Below are positions 17,823 through 25,952 of a DNA stretch of 64,000 nucleotides, one piece after another. The notes below the pieces were generated by a model. It did no database searches. It saw only the letters and a program-made list of their open reading frames with translations, and was not told the origin of the DNA. The first letter of the stretch is position 1. Each line of letters begins with the position of its first letter. Position numbers and translations under genes: made by a program. The DNA comes from Pseudoalteromonas sp. HM-SA03 (lineage in GTDB: Bacteria > Pseudomonadota > Gammaproteobacteria > Enterobacterales > Alteromonadaceae), in the NCBI RefSeq assembly GCF_002289345.1, contig NZ_NSDG01000039.1, positions 32,747 to 96,746 of the forward strand. The letters are read 5' to 3'.

Positions 17823-17946
17823 GCCCTGCTCAGCGTGACAAGTTATTGCTACTTGAATTATCAGCTTTGGTTAATTAATCTGGGACTGGGATGTGGAGGT
17901 AGCATAATAGTTCAATCGTGCTTTTGTAGACTTCTCTGCCTAATCA

Positions 17947-18188
17947 ACCTGATCTGCGGATAATTAATGCCTTTCTAGCAGCCAGTTTTAGCGCTAACTG
18001 CGTTGAATTCACTTCCAATAGCCAGCTATTGGTGCGTAAATTCGCCTTGCCTACAGGATGTAGGTACCTTAGCGAGAGCAGGACGCGGAAGCGGTGTTTT
18101 CCCTAAAACTCACTGGCTAGACAAGGAAAAAAGCTAAGTTGTGCTTTAGCAACAATGAGTTGGAACATTCCTTATCCAAACCTCAGGT
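17947..18188. mobile_element. MITE-like element, copy 1 (242 bp)
   Basis: Non-coding element with imperfect inverted ends: the left end ACCTGATCTGCGGATAA matches the complement of the right end (TTATCC...TCAGGT). It is flanked by the direct repeat TAATCA (17941-17946 and 18189-18194), consistent with target duplication. By eye it differs from copy 2 (40036-40276) by five substitutions and one indel, about 97.5% identity. It contains an internal palindrome CCAATAGCCAGCTATTGG. No transposase frame, so it would need to be moved in trans. Confidence 0.85.
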
Positions 18189-18240
18189 TAATCAGTAGTT
18201 CATTTTATACGATGGTACTGCATACCTGCGTTTGGTACAT

Positions 18241-18292
18241 AGGGCCTGTTTATCTTTCAAGTTGGTTTTTGCAGCAAAGGTCAACAAGCCCT
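18241..18292. mobile_element. 52-bp internally deleted derivative of the 315-bp MITE
   Basis: Ends are inverted (AGGGCCTGTTTATCTTT against AGGGCTTGTTGACCTTT), flanked by TA on both sides. The first 36 bases match the left end of the 47512-47826 element with three differences and the last 19 match its right end with two. The junction is at CAGCA, which occurs near both ends of the long copy, suggesting deletion between short direct repeats. Confidence 0.75.
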
Positions 18293-18354
18293 AGAGCTGT
18301 CAACTTAAATACATTCACTACCAATAAATAACAAAAACAAAGAAGGCCATTACC

Positions 18355-18948
18355 TTGATCAATATACCACTCAATATCCCACGCTCGAACAGCCCGATTG
18401 GTCGAAAGCTTGGTAGCTTGATGCTTAAGGTGATGGGATGGAAGATAGCAGGCACCTTCCCAAGTGAAGAAAAATTTGTAGCTGCCGTCGCACCACATAC
18501 GTCAAATTGGGACTTCTTTATTGGCATTGCAGTCAAGCTTGCGCTTGATATTGAAATTCGTTTTCTAGGCAAGCACACTATTTTTATCCCACCATTTGGT
18601 TGGCTATTACGCAAATGGGGCGGTATTCCGGTTAGGCGAGATACACCTCATGGTATGGTCACGCAGGTTCGCGATATTTTCAATGCCAACGACAAATTGA
18701 TTTTGGGCTTAGCCCCAGAAGGAACTCGTAAATACACCTCGGAATGGAAAAAAGGCTTTATCTACATCGCACAATCCGCCGAAGTCCCCATAGTGCCTAT
18801 GGCAATAGACTACCGCAGTAAGACTTTTGTTGTTATGCCAGCGATTCACAATACTATGGAGCTCACTCCAGAGCAGTTACTTCATCAAGTCAAACAGCTG
18901 TTTTCAAAACAAATGGCAAAATACCCTGAGCACGCATCAGGGCTATGA
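18355..18948 (+). CDS. 1-acylglycerol-3-phosphate acyltransferase-like protein (PlsC family)
   Basis: A 197-residue acyltransferase-fold protein. The catalytic H-X4-D box is PHTSNWDFF near residues 47-55 and the substrate-binding block is LAPEGTRKY near 118. It lacks the N-terminal membrane span of classical PlsC, as in the short soluble-type members of the family. The best start is TTG at 18355, with AGAAGG about eight bases before it; the first ATG in frame would remove conserved sequence. The acyl acceptor is unknown. A short MITE derivative lies 60 bp upstream. Confidence 0.85.
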   Translation: MINIPLNIPRSNSPIGRKLGSLMLKVMGWKIAGTFPSEEKFVAAVAPHTSNWDFFIGIAVKLALDIEIRFLGKHTIFIPPFGWLLRKWGGIPVRRDTPHGMVTQVRDIFNANDKLILGLAPEGTRKYTSEWKKGFIYIAQSAEVPIVPMAIDYRSKTFVVMPAIHNTMELTPEQLLHQVKQLFSKQMAKYPEHASGL

Positions 18949-19281
18949 ATAAATGCATCAACTAAAGCAGTAAACTTTCAATATATAAATCAAATAGATA
19001 ACGAATAACAGATAAATAATGCCACGAATTGAAAAAATAAAGCCTATCTAATCAATCACTTTCAAAAACACGCTTTAGTTACATTAGTTTGACAACTCCA
19101 CTGCATAACATATTTAACCACAGCACATTGTAAAGATTTGTTAATGGAATTTATACATATATATCATGAGGATATTTAATATTAATGAACCAGAATGAAA
19201 ACAACTGGTAAATTAAAAGTTGATCATGAACCCTCAAAATGAATAGTATTTCACCACTTATTAACGTATTCGTGGTGGATT
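18949..19281. other. AT-rich spacer before the metzincin module
   Basis: No gene. A possible sigma-70 promoter is TTGACA at 19089-19094 with TATTTA at 19111-19116 (16-bp spacing), which would leave a leader of about 160 bases. No terminator was recognised after the acyltransferase. Confidence 0.5.
19089..19116 (+). promoter_or_regulatory. Possible promoter of the metzincin module
   Basis: Perfect -35 TTGACA and a weak -10 (TATTTA) at 16-bp spacing in AT-rich DNA. The only good -35 in the spacer; not otherwise supported. Confidence 0.3.
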
Positions 19282-19983
19282 ATGCGATTGCTCATTGTTG
19301 CATTACTTGTTGGTTTTATTGGAATTGCTTTTTGGAAAATGATGCCAGAAGCTCAGCCCTCACATGTAAATGCAATTCAAGTTTCAAACAACTCAGAAGA
19401 TGAGTCTAAGACGACCCCAAAACTTGAAACGCTTAAACGAGGTCCTATACAAGCTATCACCACAGCAGCACCAATACAAAAAAGCGGCGACTTCTATGCG
19501 GTCAATAAGGTGTCGAGTAAAGCAAAAGCCGTGCTGTCAGCCGCAAAGGTTTTACCACAAGACTTAAACAATGAAGCTTATATTGAGTTTGACTTACCGA
19601 CACTCAGAAAATTAGAAGGCGGCGATAACTTTGAATTACTTATTCCGCAAACACAAGAGTCGTTTATAGCAGAAGTGACAGGCATATCCTTGGCAGAAAA
19701 CGGCGATAAGAGTGTTTTTGGCAAGGTCACTGGTGCTGATGGTCGTTTCCATACCACTGTTTTGACGGTAGGCAAAGACGCCGTATATGGTCAACTCACC
19801 GCGCCAAGCGGCAACTATGTATTCGAATCAAAAGACCGATTTGGCTGGATCGCAGCAAAGCGAGACTTATATCGCTCTCACAAAGAAGAAGAACTGCATC
19901 CGCATGATAGTCATGACGAAACAGAACATCACTCAGTTTCTGTGAAGGAAGATATTTTTCAACCCAAAAGTAACGTTAACTAA
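19282..19983 (+). CDS. Membrane-anchored pro-domain-like protein of a metzincin module
   Basis: A 233-residue protein with an N-terminal hydrophobic helix (residues 2-18) and no clear cleavage site, so probably a signal anchor. The middle (about 90-190: FDLPTLRKLEGGDNFELLIP through YVFESKDRFGWIA) resembles the beta-rich N-terminal pro-region that precedes the catalytic domain in secreted reprolysin-like peptidases. The tail is rich in His, Asp and Glu (HPHDSHDETEHHS), a possible metal-binding stretch. It lies 15 bp upstream of a metzincin that lacks its own pro-region, so it may act as an inhibitor or chaperone in trans. This is inference from context. Confidence 0.6.
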   Translation: MRLLIVALLVGFIGIAFWKMMPEAQPSHVNAIQVSNNSEDESKTTPKLETLKRGPIQAITTAAPIQKSGDFYAVNKVSSKAKAVLSAAKVLPQDLNNEAYIEFDLPTLRKLEGGDNFELLIPQTQESFIAEVTGISLAENGDKSVFGKVTGADGRFHTTVLTVGKDAVYGQLTAPSGNYVFESKDRFGWIAAKRDLYRSHKEEELHPHDSHDETEHHSVSVKEDIFQPKSNVN

Positions 19984-19998
19984 AAGAAAGGAAAAACA

Positions 19999-20739
19999 AT
20001 GAATACAACAGTAAAGGTAGCATCGCTGGCAACGGCACTCGCTCTATCTGCAAGCGCATCAGCAGTCACCGTCGATATCGGCATTCTTTATACCGATCAA
20101 TCTGCGGCTGCTACGTCAAACATTAATACTAAAATCAATCAGCTGATTGCGTTTACAAACCAAGTTTACAGCCAAAATGGTATCGATCTGCAACTACGTC
20201 TTGCAGGTACACAAAACTTAGGTAACTACAACATCACACCAACGAGTGCTTGGTTAGATTCTGTGACTAACAGTAGCTATGTAGCTAACCTTCGTAATAC
20301 TTGGCGTGCAGATATGGTTGCGGTACTTGGTACAGGTGAGCGTAATGGTAACTACATCACATGTGGTCTAGCTTGGGTAGGTCAAGGTAGCAATGGCAAC
20401 CTATATTCAAGCATGAGCAACCGTATGTTCAGCATTACAGGTATCGATTGTGGTGCCACAACATTTGTTCATGAGCTTGGTCACAACCAAGGTCTAGCGC
20501 ATTCACGCAAACAAGGTGACACCAGCGGTGGTGTATACGTTGATGGCATGGGCCACGGTGTACAAGACAACTTCGCTAGTATCATGGCTTATCCACATGT
20601 TTTTGGTAATGCGACACAATACGACTACTTCGCTAACCCAAATTGGTCTCTTGGCGGTGTGCCTTACGGTGTAGTTGGTCAATCATATGCTTGGAAAACA
20701 GTAGATGCGACTAAAACAAGCATCGCAAACTTCAAGTAA
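19999..20739 (+). CDS. Secreted metzincin zinc protease, reprolysin/peptidyl-Asp type
   Basis: A 246-residue secreted protease. The signal peptide (1-22, ASASA) is followed directly by catalytic-domain sequence (VTVDIGILYTDQSA), so there is no pro-peptide. The zinc motif is H158-E-L-G-H162-N-Q-G-L-A-H168, the full metzincin HEXXHXXGXXH, and Met196 in SIMAYPH is the Met-turn. Overall it is closest in pattern to M72 peptidyl-Asp metalloendopeptidases, but the specificity is not proven. AAAGGA precedes the ATG. Its composition is more GC-regular than the gene before it, typical of a highly expressed secreted protein. Confidence 0.85.
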   Translation: MNTTVKVASLATALALSASASAVTVDIGILYTDQSAAATSNINTKINQLIAFTNQVYSQNGIDLQLRLAGTQNLGNYNITPTSAWLDSVTNSSYVANLRNTWRADMVAVLGTGERNGNYITCGLAWVGQGSNGNLYSSMSNRMFSITGIDCGATTFVHELGHNQGLAHSRKQGDTSGGVYVDGMGHGVQDNFASIMAYPHVFGNATQYDYFANPNWSLGGVPYGVVGQSYAWKTVDATKTSIANFK

Positions 20740-20774
20740 TCGCTATACGTTCAAGTTTCAAACTAAAACACACC

Positions 20775-20802
20775 CAAACCCGCGCTTTTAGCGGGTTTTT
20801 TT
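20775..20802 (+). terminator. Terminator after the metzincin gene
   Basis: Stem AACCCGC / GCGGGTT with a 7-nt loop and a seven-T tail, lying between the convergent metzincin and tesA genes. Confidence 0.85.
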
Positions 20803-20815
20803 GTGCTTTGTATGC

Positions 20816-21436
20816 TTATTTTGCCAGCCATTGATTTATTTCTTGATACATAAAGTCGCGAATAAGAGATTGCGCTTCTTTGTTTGGGTGTAAGTTATCG
20901 TTTTGCATTAACTCCGGTTTATCGGCCACTTCTAACATAAAGTAGGGCATTAGATAGCTACTGGTTTGCTCTGTCACTTGTTGGTAGCTCTCGGTAAACA
21001 TACTGGTATAACGCGGACCCAAGTTGGGAGGTATTTGGATTTCCATTACGGCAACGCTGGCGCCTGCTTGTTGGCTAGATTGCACCAGCTGCGTGAGATT
21101 TGCCTTTAGCCTTTTTACAGGGAAGCCGCGTAAGCCATCATTACCACCCAATTCGATTAATACATGAGTAGGCGAAATCGTTTTCAATTGCTGATTTATT
21201 TTTGCCATAGCATTACCTGTTGTTTGACCGCTAACGCTAACATTGATAATTTCGATCGGATTTTGTTCTGTTTCGTATTTATTTTGTAACAATTTAACCC
21301 AACCATCATCTTGTTTCAGGCCATAAGCGGCGCTTAAGCTATCACCAACTATCATGAGTTTTTGCTTGGCATTTGCGCTTAACGGCGTCATTACAATAAC
21401 AAGTATGAACAACAACTTTAGGAAATAGTACTTCAT
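20816..21436 (-). CDS. tesA: Periplasmic GDSL hydrolase TesA (thioesterase I / lysophospholipase L1)
   Basis: A 206-residue SGNH-family hydrolase with a signal peptide (about 1-23). Block I GDSLSAAYG (catalytic Ser near residue 33), block II Gly in VSVSGQT, block III GGNDGLRG and block V DNLHP (catalytic Asp and His) are all intact. It is divergent from ybbA, the arrangement known in Escherichia coli. The start codon shares two bases with the annotated ybbA start. Confidence 0.92.
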   Translation of the reverse strand: MKYYFLKLLFILVIVMTPLSANAKQKLMIVGDSLSAAYGLKQDDGWVKLLQNKYETEQNPIEIINVSVSGQTTGNAMAKINQQLKTISPTHVLIELGGNDGLRGFPVKRLKANLTQLVQSSQQAGASVAVMEIQIPPNLGPRYTSMFTESYQQVTEQTSSYLMPYFMLEVADKPELMQNDNLHPNKEAQSLIRDFMYQEINQWLAK

Positions 21437-21437
21437 G
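21434..21437. other. Overlapping divergent start codons (CATG)
   Basis: The tesA start (CAT on the plus strand, 21434-21436) and an upstream ybbA start (ATG, 21435-21437) share two bases. Even with the alternative ybbA start at 21459 there are only 22 bases between the two genes, so each promoter must lie within the other gene. Confidence 0.7.
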
Positions 21438-22148
21438 TCAGTGCTTTCTCAGTTAAATATGATCCAAGTAAAAGGCCTTACTAAACAGGTCTCTACCGTC
21501 GAAGGTAATCTCACTATCCTTAGTGATATCGATTTCACTGTCAAGTCAGGTGAGTCCGTGGCTATCGTTGGCGCTTCAGGCTCAGGTAAGTCAACCTTAC
21601 TTAGTTTGCTTGCCGGATTAGATATCGCATCCAAAGGAGAAGTTCATTTAGATGGTGAATCATTACAAAAAATGGATGAAGAAGCTCGAGCTCAACTGCG
21701 AGCAGAAAAAGTCGGCTTCGTATTTCAGTCATTTATGTTAGTGCAAAGCTTAACAGCACTTGAAAATGTGATGCTTCCTGCTGAATTAGCTGGGGACAAA
21801 GGTGCAAAAAATCAAGCGACAGAGTTATTAGAAAAAGTTGGCTTGTCTCATCGTCTAACGCATTATCCTTCACAACTTTCGGGTGGCGAACAGCAACGAG
21901 TGGCCATCGCCAGAGCCTTTGTTGGCAAACCCAAAATCCTATTCGCGGACGAACCATCAGCCAATTTAGACAGTAAAAATGGTCATCTTATTGAGCGTTT
22001 ATTATTTGACCTAAACAAAGAGAATGGTACCACTTTAGTGCTTGTTACCCATGATGAGCAACTCGCCCAACAGTGTGACCGCATCATTCATATTGAAGCT
22101 GGGAAACTAGAAGTAATAAAACTAGGAGCGGCCGTCAATGTGGTTTAA
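21435..22148 (+). CDS. ybbA: ABC transporter ATP-binding protein YbbA (LolD-like)
   Basis: A 237-residue ATPase of the MacB/LolD class. Walker A GASGSGKSTLL, Q-loop VFQSFML, signature LSGGEQQRVAIARA, Walker B ILFADEPSANLD and the H-loop VTHDEQ are present. A second possible start is ATG at 21459 (MIQVKGLT), eight codons in. It pairs with the following permease, with which it overlaps by 11 bp. The E. coli YbbAP complex is thought to act on envelope lipophilic substrates together with TesA; substrate not shown here. Confidence 0.9.
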   Translation: MSVLSQLNMIQVKGLTKQVSTVEGNLTILSDIDFTVKSGESVAIVGASGSGKSTLLSLLAGLDIASKGEVHLDGESLQKMDEEARAQLRAEKVGFVFQSFMLVQSLTALENVMLPAELAGDKGAKNQATELLEKVGLSHRLTHYPSQLSGGEQQRVAIARAFVGKPKILFADEPSANLDSKNGHLIERLLFDLNKENGTTLVLVTHDEQLAQQCDRIIHIEAGKLEVIKLGAAVNVV

Positions 22149-24639
22149 GTTAGCGCTTACTTTATTCTCTAGGGAATTTAGACGAGGCGAGCTCACCATC
22201 ATTCTAGCTGCAATTGCACTTGCAGTATTGACGGTGTTTAGCTTGTCTTCCATTACTGAGCGGATCCGTTTGAATTTAGAACAAAAATCCGCAGATTTTA
22301 TCGCTGCTGACAGGCGGCTTTCGAGCAATCATGATTTCGACGACCGAGTACTGACCACAGCACGAGAGTTTGGCTTAAATACCGCCAAACAAGTGTATTT
22401 TGACTCGATGTTATTTGCCAACGATGAGTTAATACTTGGCGCGCTAAAAGCCGTGACAGAAACATATCCACTAAGAGGCGAGCTTACTTTAAGAGATAGC
22501 CTTAATGGCGAGAATTACCAAGTTCAAGCCGCCCCGAAAAAGGGCAATGTATGGCTCAGCGAAGGCTTGTTTTATTCCCTTGGCCTTAAAATTGGCGACA
22601 AGGTAGAAATAGGGGCAGGGCAGTTTACCGTGAGTAAGGTGCTTATTAGCGAGCCTGATGCCCCTTTTTTCTCGCTGGCGGGGAACAAACGCGTCCTTAT
22701 TAATCATGATGATATTGCAGTGACTAAAGCCATTCAACCTGGGAGCCGAGTATTCTACCGACTATTATTTTCGGGCTCAGAGCAGCAGCTGGGAGAGTAC
22801 TACACTTGGCTCAAGCCACAACTCAAAAGCAATCAATCTTGGCAGGGAATAAAAGACAGGCAATCACCTTTAGGTGAAAACTTAGCTCGCTCGGAGAGTT
22901 TTTTGCTCCTTGCTGGACTATTTGGGATCATGCTCGCTGCTGTGGCGATGGCGGTATCTGCAAAGCGCTATTGTGAACGTCAATATGATCCCGTCGCCAT
23001 GATGAAAACTCTCGGAGGTAGTCGCAAAACCATTCGCCGTATTTATCTTTTACACCTTTCTTTAGTGACCTTTTTTTCCGTTGTGGTTGGTCTTGCAATT
23101 GGTTATGGACTGCAAAGTATAGGGGCCGCTTACCTAATTAACTTTATGGATACAGCCCTGCCTGAGGCAGGATTTAGGCCTTGGCTGTTGAGCATTGCCG
23201 TGGGTGTGGTGTGCGCCATGATGTTTTCTTTAAAGCCACTATTAGATTTATTTGATATCCCGCCGCTGCGCGTCCTAAGACGTAACCTTGGAGACACCAT
23301 CGCGATTAGTCGAATTCATATGGCGCTTTCTGTATTAACTATTTTTGGGTTAATGTGGCTATTTAGTCGCGACATTAAGATCACCGCGACTTTATTCGGT
23401 GCAACCTTGCTACTGATGGCCGTGCTATACGCGATCTCACGATTATTATTTTCAGCAGGTAGAAAACTGGGGTTGAGTCCGGGATCAAGTTGGTCTCTTG
23501 CCATTGCCACACTGCAAAAACGTGCCAATGCAAATGCGGTACAGCTTATTAGCTTTGCCCTTGCCATCAAACTAATGTTGTTTTTAGTGGTGCTGAAAAA
23601 TGACATGATCTCAGATTGGCAGATGCAGGTTCCAGAAGACGCACCCAATGCGTTTTTTATCAATATCATGGAGCAAGAAATTCAGCCAATGCAAAGCAAA
23701 CTCGATGAAAGTGGTATCAAGCATGAACATTTTTATCCTGTATTTTTGGGCCGTGTAAATGCGCTAAATGGCGAAGAGTTTGCACGCCGAGTCTCACTGC
23801 AAGAGGGTGAAGAAAAAGACGAAGATGCACGTGATGGGGTAGGGCGAGAGCTCAATCTTACTTGGTTAGATGAATTGCCAGCGGGTAATGAAGTAGTCGA
23901 TGGCGAGTGGTTTGATGACTCTGATGCGCTTCAAGTTTCCGTTGCTCAAGGGCTTGCCGAGCGGGTAGGGATAAAAGTGGGGGACACGCTTAGCTTCCTA
24001 ATCAATAGTCAAACAATTGAAGCCAAAGTGACGAGTTTGCGTAGTGTCAATTGGGGCTCGCTGAAACCTAACTTTGTGATGATATTTAACGATAAAATCG
24101 CCGGCCAATTCCCAGTGACTTACTTTACTGCCGCCAAGCTTGAAATAGCTGACACTAAGGTTATTAGTCAGTTTTTAAAAGCGTATCCGACAATTAGCAT
24201 GATCGACATTCAGAGCCAGCTCAAACAGGCACAGTCGATGATCTCTCAAGTTTCACTGGCGATTAGCTTTGTACTGAGTATCGTACTTATCAGCGGTTCT
24301 TTAGTGCTCATTTCTCAGGTTCAGGCGAGCCTTGCCGAACGTATGCAAGAAATCGTTATCTTGCGCACACTCGGTGCCAAAGGTCGTTTGATAAAACTCG
24401 CCACGCTTTATGAATTTTTATTACTTGGCGGATTAGCAGGACTGGTAGCTGCCGTGGTCAGTGACATTGCACTGTTGGTGATCCAAGTTCAAACATTCGA
24501 TGTGGATGGCCGCTTGCACCCCTATATTTGGCTATTAGGGCCTGCAACTGGCGCAACGTTCGTTGCCGTGATTGGTTACTTTATGGTGGCGAACACCATG
24601 AAACAAAACACGCAAGGGCTACTACGCAAACTCGCATAA
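22138..24639 (+). CDS. ybbP: ABC transporter permease YbbP (FtsX-like)
   Basis: An 833-residue membrane protein with two FtsX-type permease repeats. One span lies near residues 20-42; three spans follow near 255-370, further spans at about 390-440, and a last set of three lies near 705-830, with large periplasmic domains at about 45-250 and 490-690. It is the MacB/LolCE-like permease partner of YbbA. AGGAG lies within the end of ybbA and the reading frames overlap, so expression is coupled. Confidence 0.9.
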   Translation: MWFKLALTLFSREFRRGELTIILAAIALAVLTVFSLSSITERIRLNLEQKSADFIAADRRLSSNHDFDDRVLTTAREFGLNTAKQVYFDSMLFANDELILGALKAVTETYPLRGELTLRDSLNGENYQVQAAPKKGNVWLSEGLFYSLGLKIGDKVEIGAGQFTVSKVLISEPDAPFFSLAGNKRVLINHDDIAVTKAIQPGSRVFYRLLFSGSEQQLGEYYTWLKPQLKSNQSWQGIKDRQSPLGENLARSESFLLLAGLFGIMLAAVAMAVSAKRYCERQYDPVAMMKTLGGSRKTIRRIYLLHLSLVTFFSVVVGLAIGYGLQSIGAAYLINFMDTALPEAGFRPWLLSIAVGVVCAMMFSLKPLLDLFDIPPLRVLRRNLGDTIAISRIHMALSVLTIFGLMWLFSRDIKITATLFGATLLLMAVLYAISRLLFSAGRKLGLSPGSSWSLAIATLQKRANANAVQLISFALAIKLMLFLVVLKNDMISDWQMQVPEDAPNAFFINIMEQEIQPMQSKLDESGIKHEHFYPVFLGRVNALNGEEFARRVSLQEGEEKDEDARDGVGRELNLTWLDELPAGNEVVDGEWFDDSDALQVSVAQGLAERVGIKVGDTLSFLINSQTIEAKVTSLRSVNWGSLKPNFVMIFNDKIAGQFPVTYFTAAKLEIADTKVISQFLKAYPTISMIDIQSQLKQAQSMISQVSLAISFVLSIVLISGSLVLISQVQASLAERMQEIVILRTLGAKGRLIKLATLYEFLLLGGLAGLVAAVVSDIALLVIQVQTFDVDGRLHPYIWLLGPATGATFVAVIGYFMVANTMKQNTQGLLRKLA

Positions 24640-24659
24640 AGTACTCGAAAAGCCAAAAC

Positions 24660-24690
24660 AGTGGCTCACTGCTCCCTTTGATGAGCCACT
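24660..24690. other. Hairpin after ybbP
   Basis: A 9-bp perfect stem (AGTGGCTCA / TGAGCCACT) with a 13-nt loop, without a T tract. It may be a weak terminator or transcript-stabilising structure. Confidence 0.4.
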
Positions 24691-24799
24691 CGTCCCACAA
24701 AAGTAAAACTCTATCGTCTTGATCTTTACAAACTTCAATTACGTACCTACCTTTAAGTAGGGCTACGCAGTACACATGCGAAACCAAAGGATATTAAAA

Positions 24800-25417
24800 A
24801 TGGATAGGATACCGGTTAAAGGCATCATTTTTGACTTAGATGGCACGTTAGTGACATCTGAACTCGATTTCTCACTTATTCGGGCACAGATTGGCTGTCC
24901 GGTAGGGCAAGACTTACTCAGTTTTATCAGTGGATTACCTTCACCTTACATGCGTGAAGAGGCCATGAACATCGTCCACCAACATGAATTATGTGACGCA
25001 CAGCACTGTGAAGTTATTCCTGGAGTTAAGGAGTCCATTGCACATCTTTCAAGAATGGGTGTGCCGCTTGCCGTTGTGACCCGAAACTTTGCAAAAGCGG
25101 CGAGATTGAAGCTTAAAACTGCAGGATTGCCAATCCCATTGATTTTAACGAGGGACGATGCGCCAGCCAAACCTGACCCTGCGGCGCTGCTGCAAGTTGC
25201 ACAGACGTGGCAAGTGCCATCTTATCAATGTGTTTATGTTGGCGATTATCTCTATGATATAGAAGCGGCACATAACGCCAACATGCCGTCATGCTTGTTT
25301 GCTCCCAATGAAAAACCTCACTACGCAGAGCAAGCTGATATCGTCATTAGTCACTTTGCAGAGTTAGTTGACGCGCTGTATACGCTAGATACGAGAAGAC
25401 ACCGCTACTTCGCCTAG
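24800..25417 (+). CDS. HAD-superfamily hydrolase, phosphatase-like
   Basis: A 205-residue HAD family IA protein. Motif I is IIFDLDGTLV (nucleophile Asp), motif II VVTRN, motif III KPDPAALL and motif IV VGDYLYDIEAA. The preferred start is ATG at 24800, with AAGGA seven bases before it; the longer frame (from 24776) adds eight residues without a ribosome site. Likely a phosphoglycolate-type or sugar phosphatase; substrate unknown. Confidence 0.85.
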   Translation: MDRIPVKGIIFDLDGTLVTSELDFSLIRAQIGCPVGQDLLSFISGLPSPYMREEAMNIVHQHELCDAQHCEVIPGVKESIAHLSRMGVPLAVVTRNFAKAARLKLKTAGLPIPLILTRDDAPAKPDPAALLQVAQTWQVPSYQCVYVGDYLYDIEAAHNANMPSCLFAPNEKPHYAEQADIVISHFAELVDALYTLDTRRHRYFA

Positions 25418-25436
25418 CGTAACAACATTAAAGCTA

Positions 25437-25808
25437 TCAGTTATGTGTTATTTGGTAGTTTGCCTTTTTCCCTTCCGTTGACTCAAATGACCCTTTGTCA
25501 CCCACAGCAATAGCGTCAACATCGCTTTGTACCACCGTAAAATTACTATGTGCTTTACCATGCTTAAAACGGCCATCATGCATCAATACAACCTTGCCTT
25601 GTTGCCCAGAAAAGCACCCGATTACTGCCTCAAAACCATTAAACTCAACATCTCCTTCTTCGAGCTGATAATAAACTTCGCTACTGCCTTCAATTTCGCC
25701 TTCATAACTGAGATTTACCACGGCTTTGGAGAGTTTCGCACCATCATCAAATTGTTTTTCTGTGGTTTCTTGCCAATTGATAATTTCGTACACACCTGTT
25801 AGTTGCAT
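25437..25808 (-). CDS. DUF3224 protein (allene-oxide-cyclase-like barrel)
   Basis: A 123-residue protein whose repeating beta pattern (SKAVVNLSYEGEIEGSSEVYY, split by turns, then GKVVLMHDGRF and a TVVQSDVDAIAVGDKGSF segment) fits DUF3224. The start at 25808 (MQLTGVYEI) has an AGGGAA site; the 70 extra codons of the longer frame run antisense over the AraC leader and are rejected. Divergent from the AraC-type regulator, which probably controls it. Function unknown. Confidence 0.8.
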   Translation of the reverse strand: MQLTGVYEIINWQETTEKQFDDGAKLSKAVVNLSYEGEIEGSSEVYYQLEEGDVEFNGFEAVIGCFSGQQGKVVLMHDGRFKHGKAHSNFTVVQSDVDAIAVGDKGSFESTEGKKANYQITHN

Positions 25809-25952
25809 CGCATTTCCCTTAATTTTATAGTGGAGGAGTTTGACCTTGCTCTGCAGTTTCATGCAGCTTGTTTTAAATCTAGCACGCAATTTAAAATTGG
25901 TATTGTAAAAACGCGACAACAGATAATGAGTTCTATCCATAACAAGGCAGCG

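Larger units (their letters stand above)
17823..18354. other. Spacer occupied by two MITE-like repeats
   Basis: Contains the 242-bp element (17947-18188) and the 52-bp element (18241-18292). No gene is supported; an antisense frame at 18250-18498 overlaps the acyltransferase gene and has no family features. Confidence 0.8.

Noticed and set aside
18250..18614. Antisense frames over the acyltransferase gene
   Set aside because: They run opposite to a gene with clear catalytic motifs and begin within a MITE; no independent support.
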